DNA from: Rutidosis leptorrhynchoides
Taxonomy: Eukaryota > Streptophyta > Magnoliopsida > Asterales > Asteraceae
NCBI RefSeq assembly: GCF_046630445.1
Contig: NC_092341.1
Span: 218,424,501-218,488,500, forward strand
DNA: 64,000 nucleotides
Direction: 5' to 3'
Of this stretch, positions 11,791-22,337 are shown in pieces; positions within the stretch are counted from its first letter, which is position 1, and each line of letters begins with the position of its first letter. The notes beneath the pieces are model-generated. The model searched no databases. It saw only the letters and a list, made by a program, of their open reading frames with translations, and was not told where the DNA came from. The position numbers and the translations under genes are program-made.

Positions 11791-12369
11791 TAATGGTGTA
11801 TCCTATCGTATACACGCATAAAGGCACAATATTCGCATGAAAATAGCATCAGGAACACTGAGAACAATGGTTTTGTGAAACTGTCCGTCAAGCGTTCTCC
11901 GCTGTGCAGGCTGCTTCCGTCATGCATAAGCCCTGAAGGCCGCCTAGCGCTTAAGCCCTGACCGGAGAACGTCACATCCAGCGCATATTTCGGATCACGA
12001 ATAACAGAACGTATGACCATCTGACACGTGTTCCCGAACAATCCGGTGGATCTATCACTATAAATAGACTCTCTGGGTCGTCATTTTCCACATTCAGACA
12101 TTCTGACAACTTGTGAGCAGAGACTTCACCTTTCTCTCTCTCTCACAGTACTTTCTCTCACTAGAAGTCATCCGGCTAACAGCTATACGCTCAACGGACA
12201 AAAGATTGATAAAGCCACCCCACAAGTTTCTATACTTGTGAACCGGGTCTGCAGGGATTATTTTCCGAGGTAAAAATCAATCGGCAACATTCCCCCACCT
12301 TTAGCTAGATCACTTCTAGTATTGTGTTGATACACTAAGTCTTACCTCATAAGGAAATAGGTGTTAACA
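11791..12369 (+). repeat. 3' LTR of Tat-type element
   Basis: A 579-bp copy of the 5' LTR with about a dozen differences by eye. It would also lie just upstream of the antisense gene and could serve as, or contain, its promoter; that is inference. Confidence 0.92.
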
Positions 12370-12419
12370 AATATATTGAAAACTGAACCCCCGGCGCGAA
12401 GCGAGGGTTCGAAAACTAC
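12370..12419 (+). mobile_element. probable Helitron 3' terminus
   Basis: GC-rich hairpin CCCCGGCGCGAAGCGAGGG followed about 10 nt later by CTACT. It closely resembles plant Helitron 3' ends, which have a hairpin and then CTRR (usually CTAGT). The terminal motif here departs slightly from the consensus. It is continuous with 4430-4929 once the inserted Tat element is ignored. Confidence 0.6.
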
Positions 12420-12784
12420 TACAGTACTATTTTAAGCACTTATAATGTGGTGACGTCTCTATATCAAATTCTAATGTCTAATTATTAAATACCATTAATC
12501 CCACTCTCATACTAATATAGGCTTATTTTGTAGGGGTAGGAGAAAAAATAAAATAACAAAATTATTTATGCAAAAGTTTATGCACTCCACTTTTGAATTT
12601 AAAAGGATAGAAACGTAATTTACACTTTAATTAATCCCAACTGAACTCAGCTTTCTCTCTCTGCCTATATTTACGTTTCTTTCTCCTCATTACACACCTA
12701 CAATCTCTCTTCACCGGCGACTACCAGTCATAGCCGGAGACCTACTAGTAATCAAAACGTTGTCGTATAACAAATTCTGTTACA
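12420..12784 (+). promoter_or_regulatory. promoter and 5' UTR region of the TMEM214-like gene
   Basis: Only about 365 bp separate the Helitron end from the start codon. A pyrimidine-rich tract with CTCTCTCTGCCTATATTTAC at about 12653-12673 and CT-rich leader DNA follow, typical of plant 5' UTRs. The exact start site cannot be read from sequence. The promoter may lie partly in transposon-derived DNA. Confidence 0.45.
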
Positions 12785-15700
12785 ATGGACGAAAATTCAG
12801 CAGAATTTGAAGCGATTTTGAGAGATATAGAGCGTGCAAATAGCAGCAACGCTGAAAACGACGATCACGGCTGGAAAACGGTGTCGTATAAGAAATCGAA
12901 ACGTAAAAATGCTAATAATGTTACTGAAAAATTCTCCGATCATGATTCCGGTGCTGTTTTCCGTTCGATCAATCAGCTGCCAGAGGATGATGCTGCTCGT
13001 AACGACGGCGAGGATGACGTCATTGATGCCGATAATTTGGCCGGTGTTGATGTTAAGAAGAGTAAACCTAAGAAATTGAAGAAACCTAAAATCACTGTTG
13101 CTGAAGCTTCATCGAAGATTAATGATTATGATCTGGCTGTTTTTCTTGCTGATATAACGGTAATTGAATTGAATGTATATATAATTTTGATCCGATTTAA
13201 TTAATTTGAATTGAATTGAATGAATTGGTGAATTTGTGAATTAGGAATCGTATGAATCACAAGCGGATATACGATTGATGAGATTTGCTGATTATTTTGG
13301 TCGAGCATATGCTAATGTGAATGCATCTCAGTTTCCATGGACAAAAACACTAAAGGAAGCTTCTGTTGAAAAGATGATTGATGTAACAGCTAACAATAAT
13401 TAGTAATTAAATTTCGCTTTATGTAATGATTACGGAATACCTTTTTGTTGACTGATTTTGTTGACTTTTATGCAGATTCCTTTATCTCAAATATCTGAAG
13501 ATGTTTGCAGGACAGCTGCTGACTGGCTGAACCTTCAGCCTGTAGATGCCCTTGGGTCGTTTGTGGTGTGGTGCTTGGATAGTATAATAGCCGACCTGGC
13601 TCTTCATCAAGGAACTGTCAAGGGTTCAAAGAAGGTGGTTCAGCAGGCGCCTTCAAAATCGCAGGTATTGGTTTCGCTAAAAATCTTCTTGCTTCATATG
13701 TTGTTATTGATGATAATGATTAACTGATGAGAGTGTAGATTATATCATTTCAGGAACTTATTCAGTAATTATTATAAAATAAATAAATTAAACCGGCAAT
13801 TGGAGTCCTTTATTTTTATCTGCACAATCTTGTATACCATGTATCCTGTGGTTGATGATTTAGAAACTTGTATGCCTTCTTCTGTTGCAATATATGAGAA
13901 TGAATAAAATGGTGCTCATATTATCACATTAAAATGTGAACTTTTGACAACTTTGACCGAATAAATTGGCCAAGTTGGAGGCTAGTATGGGACTAGTCGG
14001 ACTACTTTAAAATCTCAACTAGTGGGGGGACTTTTACAACCATAAATGATGAGAAGTTACGTTCTAAATAGCCGTTTGGAACAGTACTAGATATTTCGTT
14101 GAACTTTTAGTTTTTGTGTTATAAAACCTCCATTTTAAAATTAATCTTGAGTTCCAATATACAATAATGATTCTTAGCGAGTTTGTGTGTGTTTAAGGTT
14201 GATACATATTAAAAGCAAATATAAGTAGTTAAATTGTTAGGTATGTTCTATCCTTGCAAGTCTCTATACAACATCTCCTCAAGTCATTGTTGGTCGATTT
14301 GTTCCTGTTCTAGGGGGATGACCTCTGCTCCTTTTGATGTGTATCTTATTTTAACTTGTACGTTTGGTATGTGGCCACCACAAAATATTCGTCCTAGACA
14401 GGATTAGAACCCGAGACCTCTTGCAAGGAACTAAGGGTCCCAACCACTGTGCTATCTTGTGATGGTTGAATCTAATCGTACACCCCTATCAACGAAATTC
14501 TAAATTTTCATGAGTTGTTGACATTTCCATTGGGTCATTATTAAGTTGTTCAATAGTTTTAACCTAATTATGTACCAATTCTTCAACCATTCAAGTTCAT
14601 CATGGAAGGAGTTACCGTGAGTGAATGTATGTTTAAAGAGTACTCCTTAGTAGCATCGTTTCTATCTAAATATAATCAAGTAATTAATGATCTGATGAAA
14701 CCAAGAAATAACCCCTTGCATGTTTAATTGCAGAAGATACCCTTAGAGTTCATGCACTGCAAACCACGTTAATAAGCTTTCAGAGTCATTCGGATACTCG
14801 AAATAGATCATTTAAGGGTTAACTTATGTCATTTATACACCTACAAGTTACTAAGCAACATGTAGTTTATGATTCATCTTCATTACGCATGAGAAGTTTC
14901 CTTTTAAACTGAAATCTGAAAGGAAACGTGATCAATAGTTACAAGTAACTTTAGTAATCAAGTGAAACCGGTGGACAGTAGGCCATTAAAAGTCCTACTA
15001 AGCAATATTTCTTGATCTGGTATGCAATTATTATAATCTGATGGTTATGGTTATGCGTTTTTCTTGTTTTTGGAGATAGATCTGTATGCTATGTAATCTG
15101 AAGTAGAACATGAGCAGCTAAATGTTTGACTAAGCTTTCATGCTAATCAGCATCATGCATTTATTATTTTCTCAGGTTGCCATATTTGTGGTTCTAGCAA
15201 TGGTATTACGGCGTAGACCTGATGTTTTGATCAGTCTTCTGCCTATCATGAAAAATACTTCTAAGTATCTAGGGCAAGATAAGCTTCCACTCCTATTGTG
15301 GATTATCACTCAGGTAACTAACTAACTAACTAACTAACTACTTATAATACCTACTTTCGTTAGTAAGATTTGAATCAAATTAAATAAAACTGCATTTTGT
15401 ATAGGGTTGTCAAGGAGACCTTGTTGTGGGGCTGTTCATGTGGGTGCACTTACTCTTGCCAATAGTGTGCAGTAAATCAGGCTGTAATCCTCAATCCAGA
15501 GATCTTATTTTGCAATTGGTTGAGAGGTAAGTAACACTTACATAAAACTCGGTTACTGTTATCTGTAGATTTATTTTAGGGCAAATTGCTATACAATGCT
15601 ATGTAATATTCACTTCTTATCGCTATATGGAAACATAATATTTTAACCATTAATGACAAATTTTTACGCATATAGTAACCATTTAATTGATACATACCAT

Positions 15701-17828
15701 TTTGTGCCCATTTTATTTACCAAGTTGCATTTGTTTGTAAGATATAGCATTATGTTCCAATTAAGGACTAATAAGTGTAGTTGCATATATAAATAAGAAG
15801 TGCTTATTATGTTGCTTGTACTTGCGTTTTGCGCTAATTTGCGAAGGTAATTTATAATAATTTCCATTTTTAGCCCATTACAAATTTAGTCATTACAATA
15901 TTTAAATCTAATCAGTTTAAGTAGGAAACCTGTAAATGCTGATGTGAGTTTCTACTTTTGATAGAGGTCTCTGCAAGTTAAGTGATTTAACTAGCAATCT
16001 TTATAGTCCAATGAGCAAATTTGAAATGAAGTTAATGTGCCCAAGTCTTGCTAATCCCGGACTGTTTATGACTATGCTATTTATTGTAATTTTCTTTATC
16101 TGTAAATTTTTATATTACTAGGAAAATAATTAATTTACTCATATATGTAGGATTGTGTCTTCACCGAAAGCTCGTACAATTCTAGTTAATGGTGCTGTGA
16201 GAAAGGGGGAGCGTGTTGTGCCTCCCCCAGCTTTGGAGCTTCTAATGGGATCTACCTTTCCTGCTCCTGCAGCTCGTGTGAAGGTGACTTATCTCTGGGG
16301 GGATATTTTGACTATTAAATTTAGTACTACTAGCTGAATTTTTATATTAAACATAAAATTTAAATATAAAATCTAATTACCGAAACTACATTTGGTGTAT
16401 TTATTACTAGGCAACTGAGAGATTTGAAGCCGTGTATCCGCTCTTGAAGGAGGTTGCGCTTGCTGTTGCCCCCGGCAGTAAAGCTATGAAGCAACTTACA
16501 CAGCAGTTATTGCCTATTGCTGCTAAAGCTGCTGGACAAGGCAAGATTCATTTTCTAATTTTATCTGTTTTATTTTGCTTATCCAATTTTTTTTCGGTAT
16601 TCTTTAATGCTATCATATTATAGTTTGTGTGGGGGTGATTTCATTTCATCCAATTCAGAATTGGTCAATGTGGGTTACACATAATTGCTAATGGTAAATG
16701 GGTGAACTAAAATATTTAGCTGAAAAGAAACGGGTCAAACTGTTACAGAGTCCCCCAAACAATATTCAGGTATCCATGTAATGGTTTCTGTTATCATATT
16801 TAATAGTAGTACATTAGTTTTATGAATTTCAAAATAAAACAAAGAAGTCTTGGCGTTCAACCCACCAACACAATGTGTTTTGACCCAGCTGTTCATCTAT
16901 CTATTAATACAAATCATTAAATAATGTGTAATACTGTAAATGGTATACAGGCAAATCTGCCCTGGCAGATGAAGCAAGTGACATATTCATATGGTGTTTA
17001 AGCCAAAGTGCAGACTGTTACAAGCAATGGGTAACCTTTATAAAATCTCACTTAACATGTACATAGATTCGTTTGTGGTTGGATATATTTCTGGGATTCA
17101 CACTGTAAATCTGGAAACAGGACAATTTTTATGTGGATAACCTTCAAGCTAGTGTGGTTGTTTTAAGAAAGCTGTCTGATGATTGGAGGATGCAATCCAA
17201 TAAGTTTTCAAGTCTTGATCATTTGAAAGAAGCCGTGAAGAGTTTCAGGGATAAGGTAACCCTTAATCTCTATGACTATAGATTATTAAAATTTGTCTAT
17301 TAACATTACAATTTTGTGAAATGTTGCAAGCAATCAATCTCTATATCCATTTACTCGTTTTACAAATAATGAACGGGGCATCGTTTTTGTCAAAAGACTA
17401 AAATGTGTCCCTATATTTGGCACCTTTAACCTTAAGCATCCCTGGATAGTAGATTTTTTTTATCCTTCTGATTTAAATAAATAAATAAATAACCTGTTAA
17501 AAGAGGTATGGTGATCGGAAAGGTGATTTTCTGCTATCTTTGTAACAACTCATTGATTTTGAAAAGAAGTCTTCTAATTGTGACTATTTAGAACGAGAAG
17601 GCATTGGCTAGTGGTATCGGTGAACCATTGATCAAAGATGCAGACAAGCACTGCAAAGCTATACTAGCAAAGTTTTCAAATGGCAATCATTGCTTAAAGG
17701 CTACAGCTTTTCTCTCCGTTACAATGGCTGTTGGTGTGGCTTGGATCATCGTGGACCCTACAGTCTTAAACTTGAAGGAAGCGATGGATTTTGACTTCTT
17801 TCGTGCCTTAACTTCTCTCTCTTTCTAA
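12785..17828 (+). CDS. TMEM214/DUF2359-like membrane protein, 10 exons
   Basis: I place ten exons: 12785-13159, 13245-13382, 13476-13664, 15176-15313, 15405-15526, 16151-16283, 16411-16540, 16951-17030, 17121-17255, 17592-17828. They are phase-consistent and give about 558 residues with no internal stop. The product matches what I recall of Arabidopsis At1g70770/At1g23170 (DUF2359) and animal TMEM214. It has an N-terminal acidic/basic region with HGWKTVSYKKSKRK, then RFADYFGRAYANV, VAIFVVLAMVLRRRPD, NPQSRDLILQLVE, KARTILVNGAVRKGER and ATERFEAVYPLLKEVALAV. A C-terminal hydrophobic segment (FLSVTMAVGVAWIIV) is probably a membrane anchor. Animal TMEM214 is an ER membrane protein linked to ER-stress apoptosis; the plant role is unknown. 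All introns are GT-AG except the seventh, which begins GC. The start is the first ATG after a CT-rich leader. The gene looks intact. Confidence 0.9.
14240..14465 (-). mobile_element. tRNA-derived SINE in intron 3
   Basis: On the minus strand an A-box-like ATAGCACAGTGGTTGGGA is followed about 30 nt later by a B-box-like GGTTCTAATCC, the layout of a pol III promoter in plant tRNA-type SINEs. It lies within the 1.5 kb intron 3 of the TMEM214-like gene, opposite to it. The 3' end is not clear. It is not a tRNA gene because the spacing and flanks do not form a cloverleaf. Confidence 0.6.
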
Positions 17829-18925
17829 AGCAGAAATATACAACTGGTGCATAGAGGTACATAGATGAAGGTTACCCATATATCAAATAATGGGGTGAGA
17901 GATAAAAGGAGTTCATAATAGCAGCATCTCATATCCAGATATATTTATCAAGTAAAATATAGAATAGAAAATCACGAGGGTTGAGAAGTTCAAGGTATAC
18001 CTGAAAACTGGATTTAAGTTTGTTGTGTTTTTCTTCCAAGGATTTCAGAACTTATTATGCGACTTAAATGCATTATGGATCTCAAAACTTATTATGCGAC
18101 TTAATGTGGGTTATTTTTATTTAAATAGTTTTTTAGGCAGTGGGTTTGCTTGTTTAAAATGTTTTGGAGGTACGATGAGATGAGCATTCCTACTATTGCT
18201 AATCTCAATACTCTTCTGAACTCCAAAAATGAGGCTTTAGCTGTTTTATGGGCTGCAACCGTGAAACATGTGTGTAATCCTACTACATTTCCATCGTTAT
18301 GAAACTTCGCTAATCGCTACGGTGGTTTCTATAAGGGTGTTTTCAAAGGTTTTTTGTGTGTAAGAAAGTCATTGAAGACGTCTACTAGCTACAAGTGGAG
18401 ACGAAGACTTTCTTTACCATTGGTAGTTTAGTGTGCGTTTTCAAATTAAGAAAAAGTCAAAATCTTTTCCATTTAAGTCTGTCGCTTTTTATATATTAAA
18501 AAAAATTATTGAAAATGTAGTGTAAACCAAAAACCAGTTAGTAACAAGTTTTTTTCCCAATTGAGATGCTCTAATACCAGTGCGCCCACTTTCCTCCATC
18601 TTCAAATTGTTCTATGCAAGAAGATGACAAGATGGGTGTGTGGGCAAGAACGGAGTTGAAGTTGTTTATTGAGGTACGGTGCAAAACGAGCCGAGCCGAG
18701 CCGGGCCAAGGTTAGTTTTTTGAATTAATGGATAGTTTTTTGGTAGAAAAAAAAAACACAATCAAAATCCATAAATAAAATAAATAAATAAATAATTCTA
18801 TTTTCTAAACCCCTTTTTCAATATCAAAATATATTTATTCAAAGTTTTAAATAAGAATCACAGAACGTATAAAAAAAACTACTGAAACTTTTTAGTTATA
18901 GGGATTTATACATTTAGATTCAATC
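17829..18925. other. 3' flank of TMEM214-like gene; weak LINE-like trace
   Basis: The first few hundred bases are presumably 3' UTR. At about 18150-18420 a plus-strand frame (FWRYDEMSIPTIANLNTLL...) faintly resembles the C-terminal zinc-binding region of plant LINEs but is too weak to call. There are short (GAGCC)n and (AAATA)n runs at about 18688-18707 and 18770-18796. No gene is seen. Confidence 0.4.
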
Positions 18926-19433
18926 AGATTTATTTGTGCGATTGTAAGCATGCTTTAGATGTTTGGGTCAAAATCTTCGATTGGTGGGGCATGAATTTGA
19001 GCGCAAACCTAAGTGTAAACGAGATCTTCATAGGGGTGCCGAGCGTGGCTGTCGGATTTGGGATCGAAAGTGTGGCAAGCGGTGATTTGGACAAGCGGGT
19101 ACTACATTTGGAAGAACCGTAATAAAAAAGTGTTCAATAACAAGTGTTGGACCCCGCCCGTGGCCTTATGTGAGATCCAAGTCATGTCGTTTGAATGGAT
19201 TGCGAAGAGGTATAAAGCGAAGACGATCGATTGACATAATTGGCTTCATAGTCCTCAAAGCTTATTTCGTTGAATTGTATGTAGTGTGTTGAACGTAGCT
19301 TACATCTTGTTAGTTATGTTTTGAGAATTGTAATTGTAGCCTCAAAATTTGGCTACTACTACTTGTATGCGACTTTATTTGAGATTTAATGAAAATTATT
19401 GCCTTTCAAAAAATAAATAAATAAATAAATAAA
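18925..19433 (+). mobile_element. 5'-truncated LINE, 3' end with tail
   Basis: Plus-strand frames encode the reverse-transcriptase-associated zinc-binding tail of a plant LINE: CDCKHALDVWVKIFDWWG, then after a frame change WKNRNKKVFNNKCWTPP and MSFEWIAKRYKAKTID, with a stop before the usual HNWL end. A non-coding 3' UTR follows and ends in an (AAATA)n tail at about 19408-19433. Endonuclease and RT domains are absent, as in typical 5'-truncated insertions. The left boundary and target duplication are not certain. Confidence 0.8.
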
Positions 19434-19559
19434 CCTCCAACTTACCTTCAAATCAAAATCAAATATATATCTTTCATTCAGATATGCACACCTAGTGTAT
19501 ACGGAGTGGAGGAGGACGTGCCTATATCTCGGGTCAATAACTAAACTATCGTAACTAAA

Positions 19560-20223
19560 GGTCACTCCCTATCGTAACTAAACTATTCATCCTCTTAACC
19601 TTCCACATCAGCGCCACATCAACACCAATATCCTATAAGGCCACTCCCTATCGTAACTAAACTATTCATCATCTTAATCTTCCACATCAGCGCCACATCA
19701 ACCCCAATATCCTATAACTAACTCATAATTAAACACTCCCTATAATGGCTAAAACAATACTCCTCTTAATATACAACGTGCAAGCAATAAAGCATCAAGT
19801 CCAACAATAAAAAGCCACTGGACCCACAATTCCTATAACTAAACTTAAAACTTCCGTTAAATCCATGGTGAATGCGGGTAACTAAAGCGGGTAATGAGCC
19901 CGTGCCTATGGTTAGTTACGGGTAATGACGGGTAATGTGCGGGTAACGGACGGGTAACTAACGATAGGGGGTGGTCTAACTAACTCATAACTAAACACTC
20001 CCTATCATGGCTAAAACAATATTCCTCTTAATATACAACGTACAAGCAATAAAGTATCAAGTCCAACAATAAAAAGCACTGGGATCCGCAATTCCTATAA
20101 CTCTTCCGTTAAATCTATGGTGAAAGCGGATAACTAACGCGGGTAACTAAGTGGTGCCTATGATTAGTTACGGGTAATGAGTGGGTAATGGGCGGGTAAC
20201 TAACCATAGGGGGTGGTCTAACT
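19560..20223. mobile_element. tandemly repeated MITE-like inverted-repeat units
   Basis: Units begin with CACTCCCTATCGTAACTAAA and end with the inverse, ACTAACGATAGGGGGTGGTC, followed by TAA. One fuller unit spans about 19640-19974, preceded by a partial duplicate of its left end (from 19562) and followed by a second shortened unit (to about 20221). The right halves hold degenerate GCGGGTAACTA/GGGTAATG repeats. There is no coding capacity. The TAA/TTA flanks suggest PIF/Harbinger type, tentatively. Confidence 0.6.
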
Positions 20224-20239
20224 ACTAGAGCAATATTCT

Positions 20240-20535
20240 CTTATTTTTCTTTTTTGAGTCAATTATACGAGTGGTCCCTATGGCTTAGGTAAAATTACAT
20301 CGGTCATCCCTAGTTCTTAAAAGTTATACCGTTCGTCCCATGGTTTCAAAATTATTCAGCGATGGTCCAAATATTGACGTCAGTTAAGTAATTTCGTTAA
20401 GTGATGGCATATGCGGTATGCCCATCACAATATGGGCTTATTTGTAATTTAACTAATAGTGTAATAAAACCACACGGACCATTCCTACAATTTACTCTCT
20501 TTTTTTTATTTGTGATTGGTTGAAAACTACATATA
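20240..20535. repeat. dispersed-repeat-like DNA interrupted by the Copia element
   Basis: Sequence of the kind found at ends of plant MULE or CACTA elements (GTGGTCCCTATGGCTTAG, GACGTCAGTTAAGTAATTTC, CATATGCGGTATGCCCATC). No boundaries or ORF. It ends at the ATATA target duplication of the Copia insertion. Similar-style sequence occurs at 30830-31030. Confidence 0.4.
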
Positions 20536-20855
20536 TGTTATAATAATAATAATAATATAGATATGGATAGTCAATTTTGGTGTATACATATAGTTAATTT
20601 TGGTACACAAAGTATGTATTTTTATATTGAGATTTTAGGCTATAAATACTCATGAATGCAAGCATTAAACTTGCACCATTTCTCACACTTACAAAGTGTT
20701 TCTTTCTTTCTCTCCATTATCATCTTTGTTCTTACACTTCATTATTAGTATTCTAAATCAAGAATCAAACCACTAAAGGTAGTTATAAGCCTACTGAATT
20801 ATAACATCAAGAATCAAACCACTAAAGGTAGTTATAAGCCTACTGAATTATAACA
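20536..20855 (+). repeat. 5' LTR of Copia element
   Basis: 320 bp with TATAAATA at 20641. A 49-bp segment (GAATCAAACCACTAAAGGTA...) is tandemly duplicated at its 3' end; the 3' LTR carries the same duplication. Confidence 0.95.
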
Positions 20856-20888
20856 CGTTATCAGCACGATAATCTTAATACTAAATAT

Positions 20889-21035
20889 GGTTGGCTCTGC
20901 CACCAAAATGATATATGGTCGGTTATACCACCAAAATGATATATGGTCGGTTATACCACCAAAATGATATATGGTCGGTTATACCACCAGAATGATATAG
21001 GTCGGTTATACCACCTGAAAAAAATATATGGTCGA
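20889..21035 (+). repeat. short tandem repeat in Copia leader
   Basis: About five units of 28 bp built on GGTCGGTTATACCACCAAAA, some diverged, in the untranslated leader between the primer site and gag. A related GGTCGACACTGTC motif recurs at about 21029 and 21116. Confidence 0.85.
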
Positions 21036-21239
21036 CACTGTCGCCAAATTTTCATTTATGTTTACTAATATTTATATTTTTGTTATATAACATTTATTTA
21101 TGATTGCTTACACATGGTCGACACTGTCACCTACTTATCATTTATGTTATATTAAATTTATGTTTAATGTTTATATACTTATGAATATAAATTGACTCTA
21201 ATTTATCATGATGTTTGTTTTAATTTTTGATAATAGAAA

Positions 21240-22274
21240 ATGTCGAATCTGGAAAAGCTTAAATTTACTCCTTTAGAATCAACTGGAAACAACTACATGC
21301 CATGGGTTATAAAAGTAAAAATACATCTTAAATCAATGGGCATTCTTGAAACCATAAATGAAAACAACACTTGTTCTGAAAAAGAACAAGCTACGGCATG
21401 TTGCTTTATTCATCAACATATTGATGAATGCTTACAAAATAATTATGTGACTGTAGAAGATCCCCATGTTTTATGGGAAGGTCTCAAAAGCAGATTCAAT
21501 AATCAAAGAGAAATTTTACTTCCAGCTGCAATGGAACAATGGAGAACATTAAGGTTCCAAGACTTTAAGAAAGTAAATGAATACAGCTCAGCTCTGTATA
21601 ATACATGTTCACAACTTAAATTCTGTGGACATGAAATTAGTGATGCAGACATGATGGAGAAAACTTTCTCCACAATGAATGCTGCAAACATCACAGTGCA
21701 AAGAAATTTGAGAATGCTAAAGTTCAAAACATATCCTGAACTTAATTCATATCTCTTAGTTGCAGAGCAAAATGATGAGCTATTAATGAAAAATCAGCAA
21801 TCCCGTCCTACTGGTACACTTGCAATCCCTGAAGCAAATACTGCAAATAATTATAAACAGGGACAAGGACGCGGGCAAGGTCGTGGTTATAATAACCATC
21901 ACCGTCATCATGCCAAAAGCCATAACTATGGTAGAAACTATCCTTATGGTAATGGTAATGGGCGTGGACGTGGTCGTGGTCGTGGCCGTGGTGGTCAAAG
22001 AAATAGTAATCCACGAAAATATAAATATCAACCACAAAACAAGCCCATTAAACAAGATGTTGAAGAAAATTCTTCTAAAAATTCTGAAGAATCTTGCTAC
22101 AGATGTGGTAGAATGGGCCACTGGGCTAATACTTGCCGAACATCTAAACATCTTGTTAAGATGTATCAGGATTCGCTGAAAGGTAAAGAAAAGGAAGTAA
22201 ATTTTGTGGATAATATTGATCCAACAGTCACTGAGAAACCATCTGATTTATATGAAGATTTCTTGAATGTTTAA
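21240..22274 (+). mobile_element. Copia gag region
   Basis: A 344-residue open frame. The N-terminal half matches the plant Copia gag (UBN2-type) pattern: YMPWVIKVKIHLKSMG, LWEGLKSRFNNQ, MEKTFSTMNAANI, LLVAEQNDELLMKN. A Gly/Arg-rich run and a CCHC zinc knuckle (CYRCGRMGHWANTC) follow. It builds the virus-like particle and packages the element RNA. Confidence 0.93.
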
Positions 22275-22337
22275 GTTGTGTGTCTTTTGAAAAATAAACG
22301 ATTTAATATCGTCTGTCTTTGTCATTATGTTTGCTAA

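Larger units (their letters stand above)
4930..12369 (+). mobile_element. Tat-type Ty3/Gypsy element, gag-protease only, with antisense gene
   Basis: A bounded LTR element of about 7.4 kb. Its LTRs are 4930-5507 and 11791-12369, and the 5-bp target duplication AATAT is visible on both sides (4925-4929, 12370-12374). LTR ends read TAATGG...TTAACA, not the usual TG...CA. A TATAAATAG box lies in each LTR. A purine tract (TGGGGGGACT) precedes the 3' LTR, and TGGCGCC follows the 5' LTR closely, like the start of a tRNA-Asp primer site. Internal parts are gag and protease (about 5509-7934, plus strand) and a spliced gene on the opposite strand (8895-11314). RT, RNase H and integrase are not seen. 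By eye the LTRs differ at about 2 percent, suggesting very roughly 1 Myr. The gag region is broken in a few places. It depends on other elements for movement if it moves at all. Confidence 0.88.

Noticed and set aside
18150-18420. A separate host gene exon (FWRYDEMSIPTIANL...)
   Set aside because: No splice partners or start, and the faint similarity is to LINE C-terminal regions; noted only as a weak trace.
21783-22179. Alternative frames rich in His, Tyr, Val or Thr inside Copia gag
   Set aside because: Shadows of the Gly/Arg-rich repeat GGTCGTGGTCGTGG in the true gag frame.
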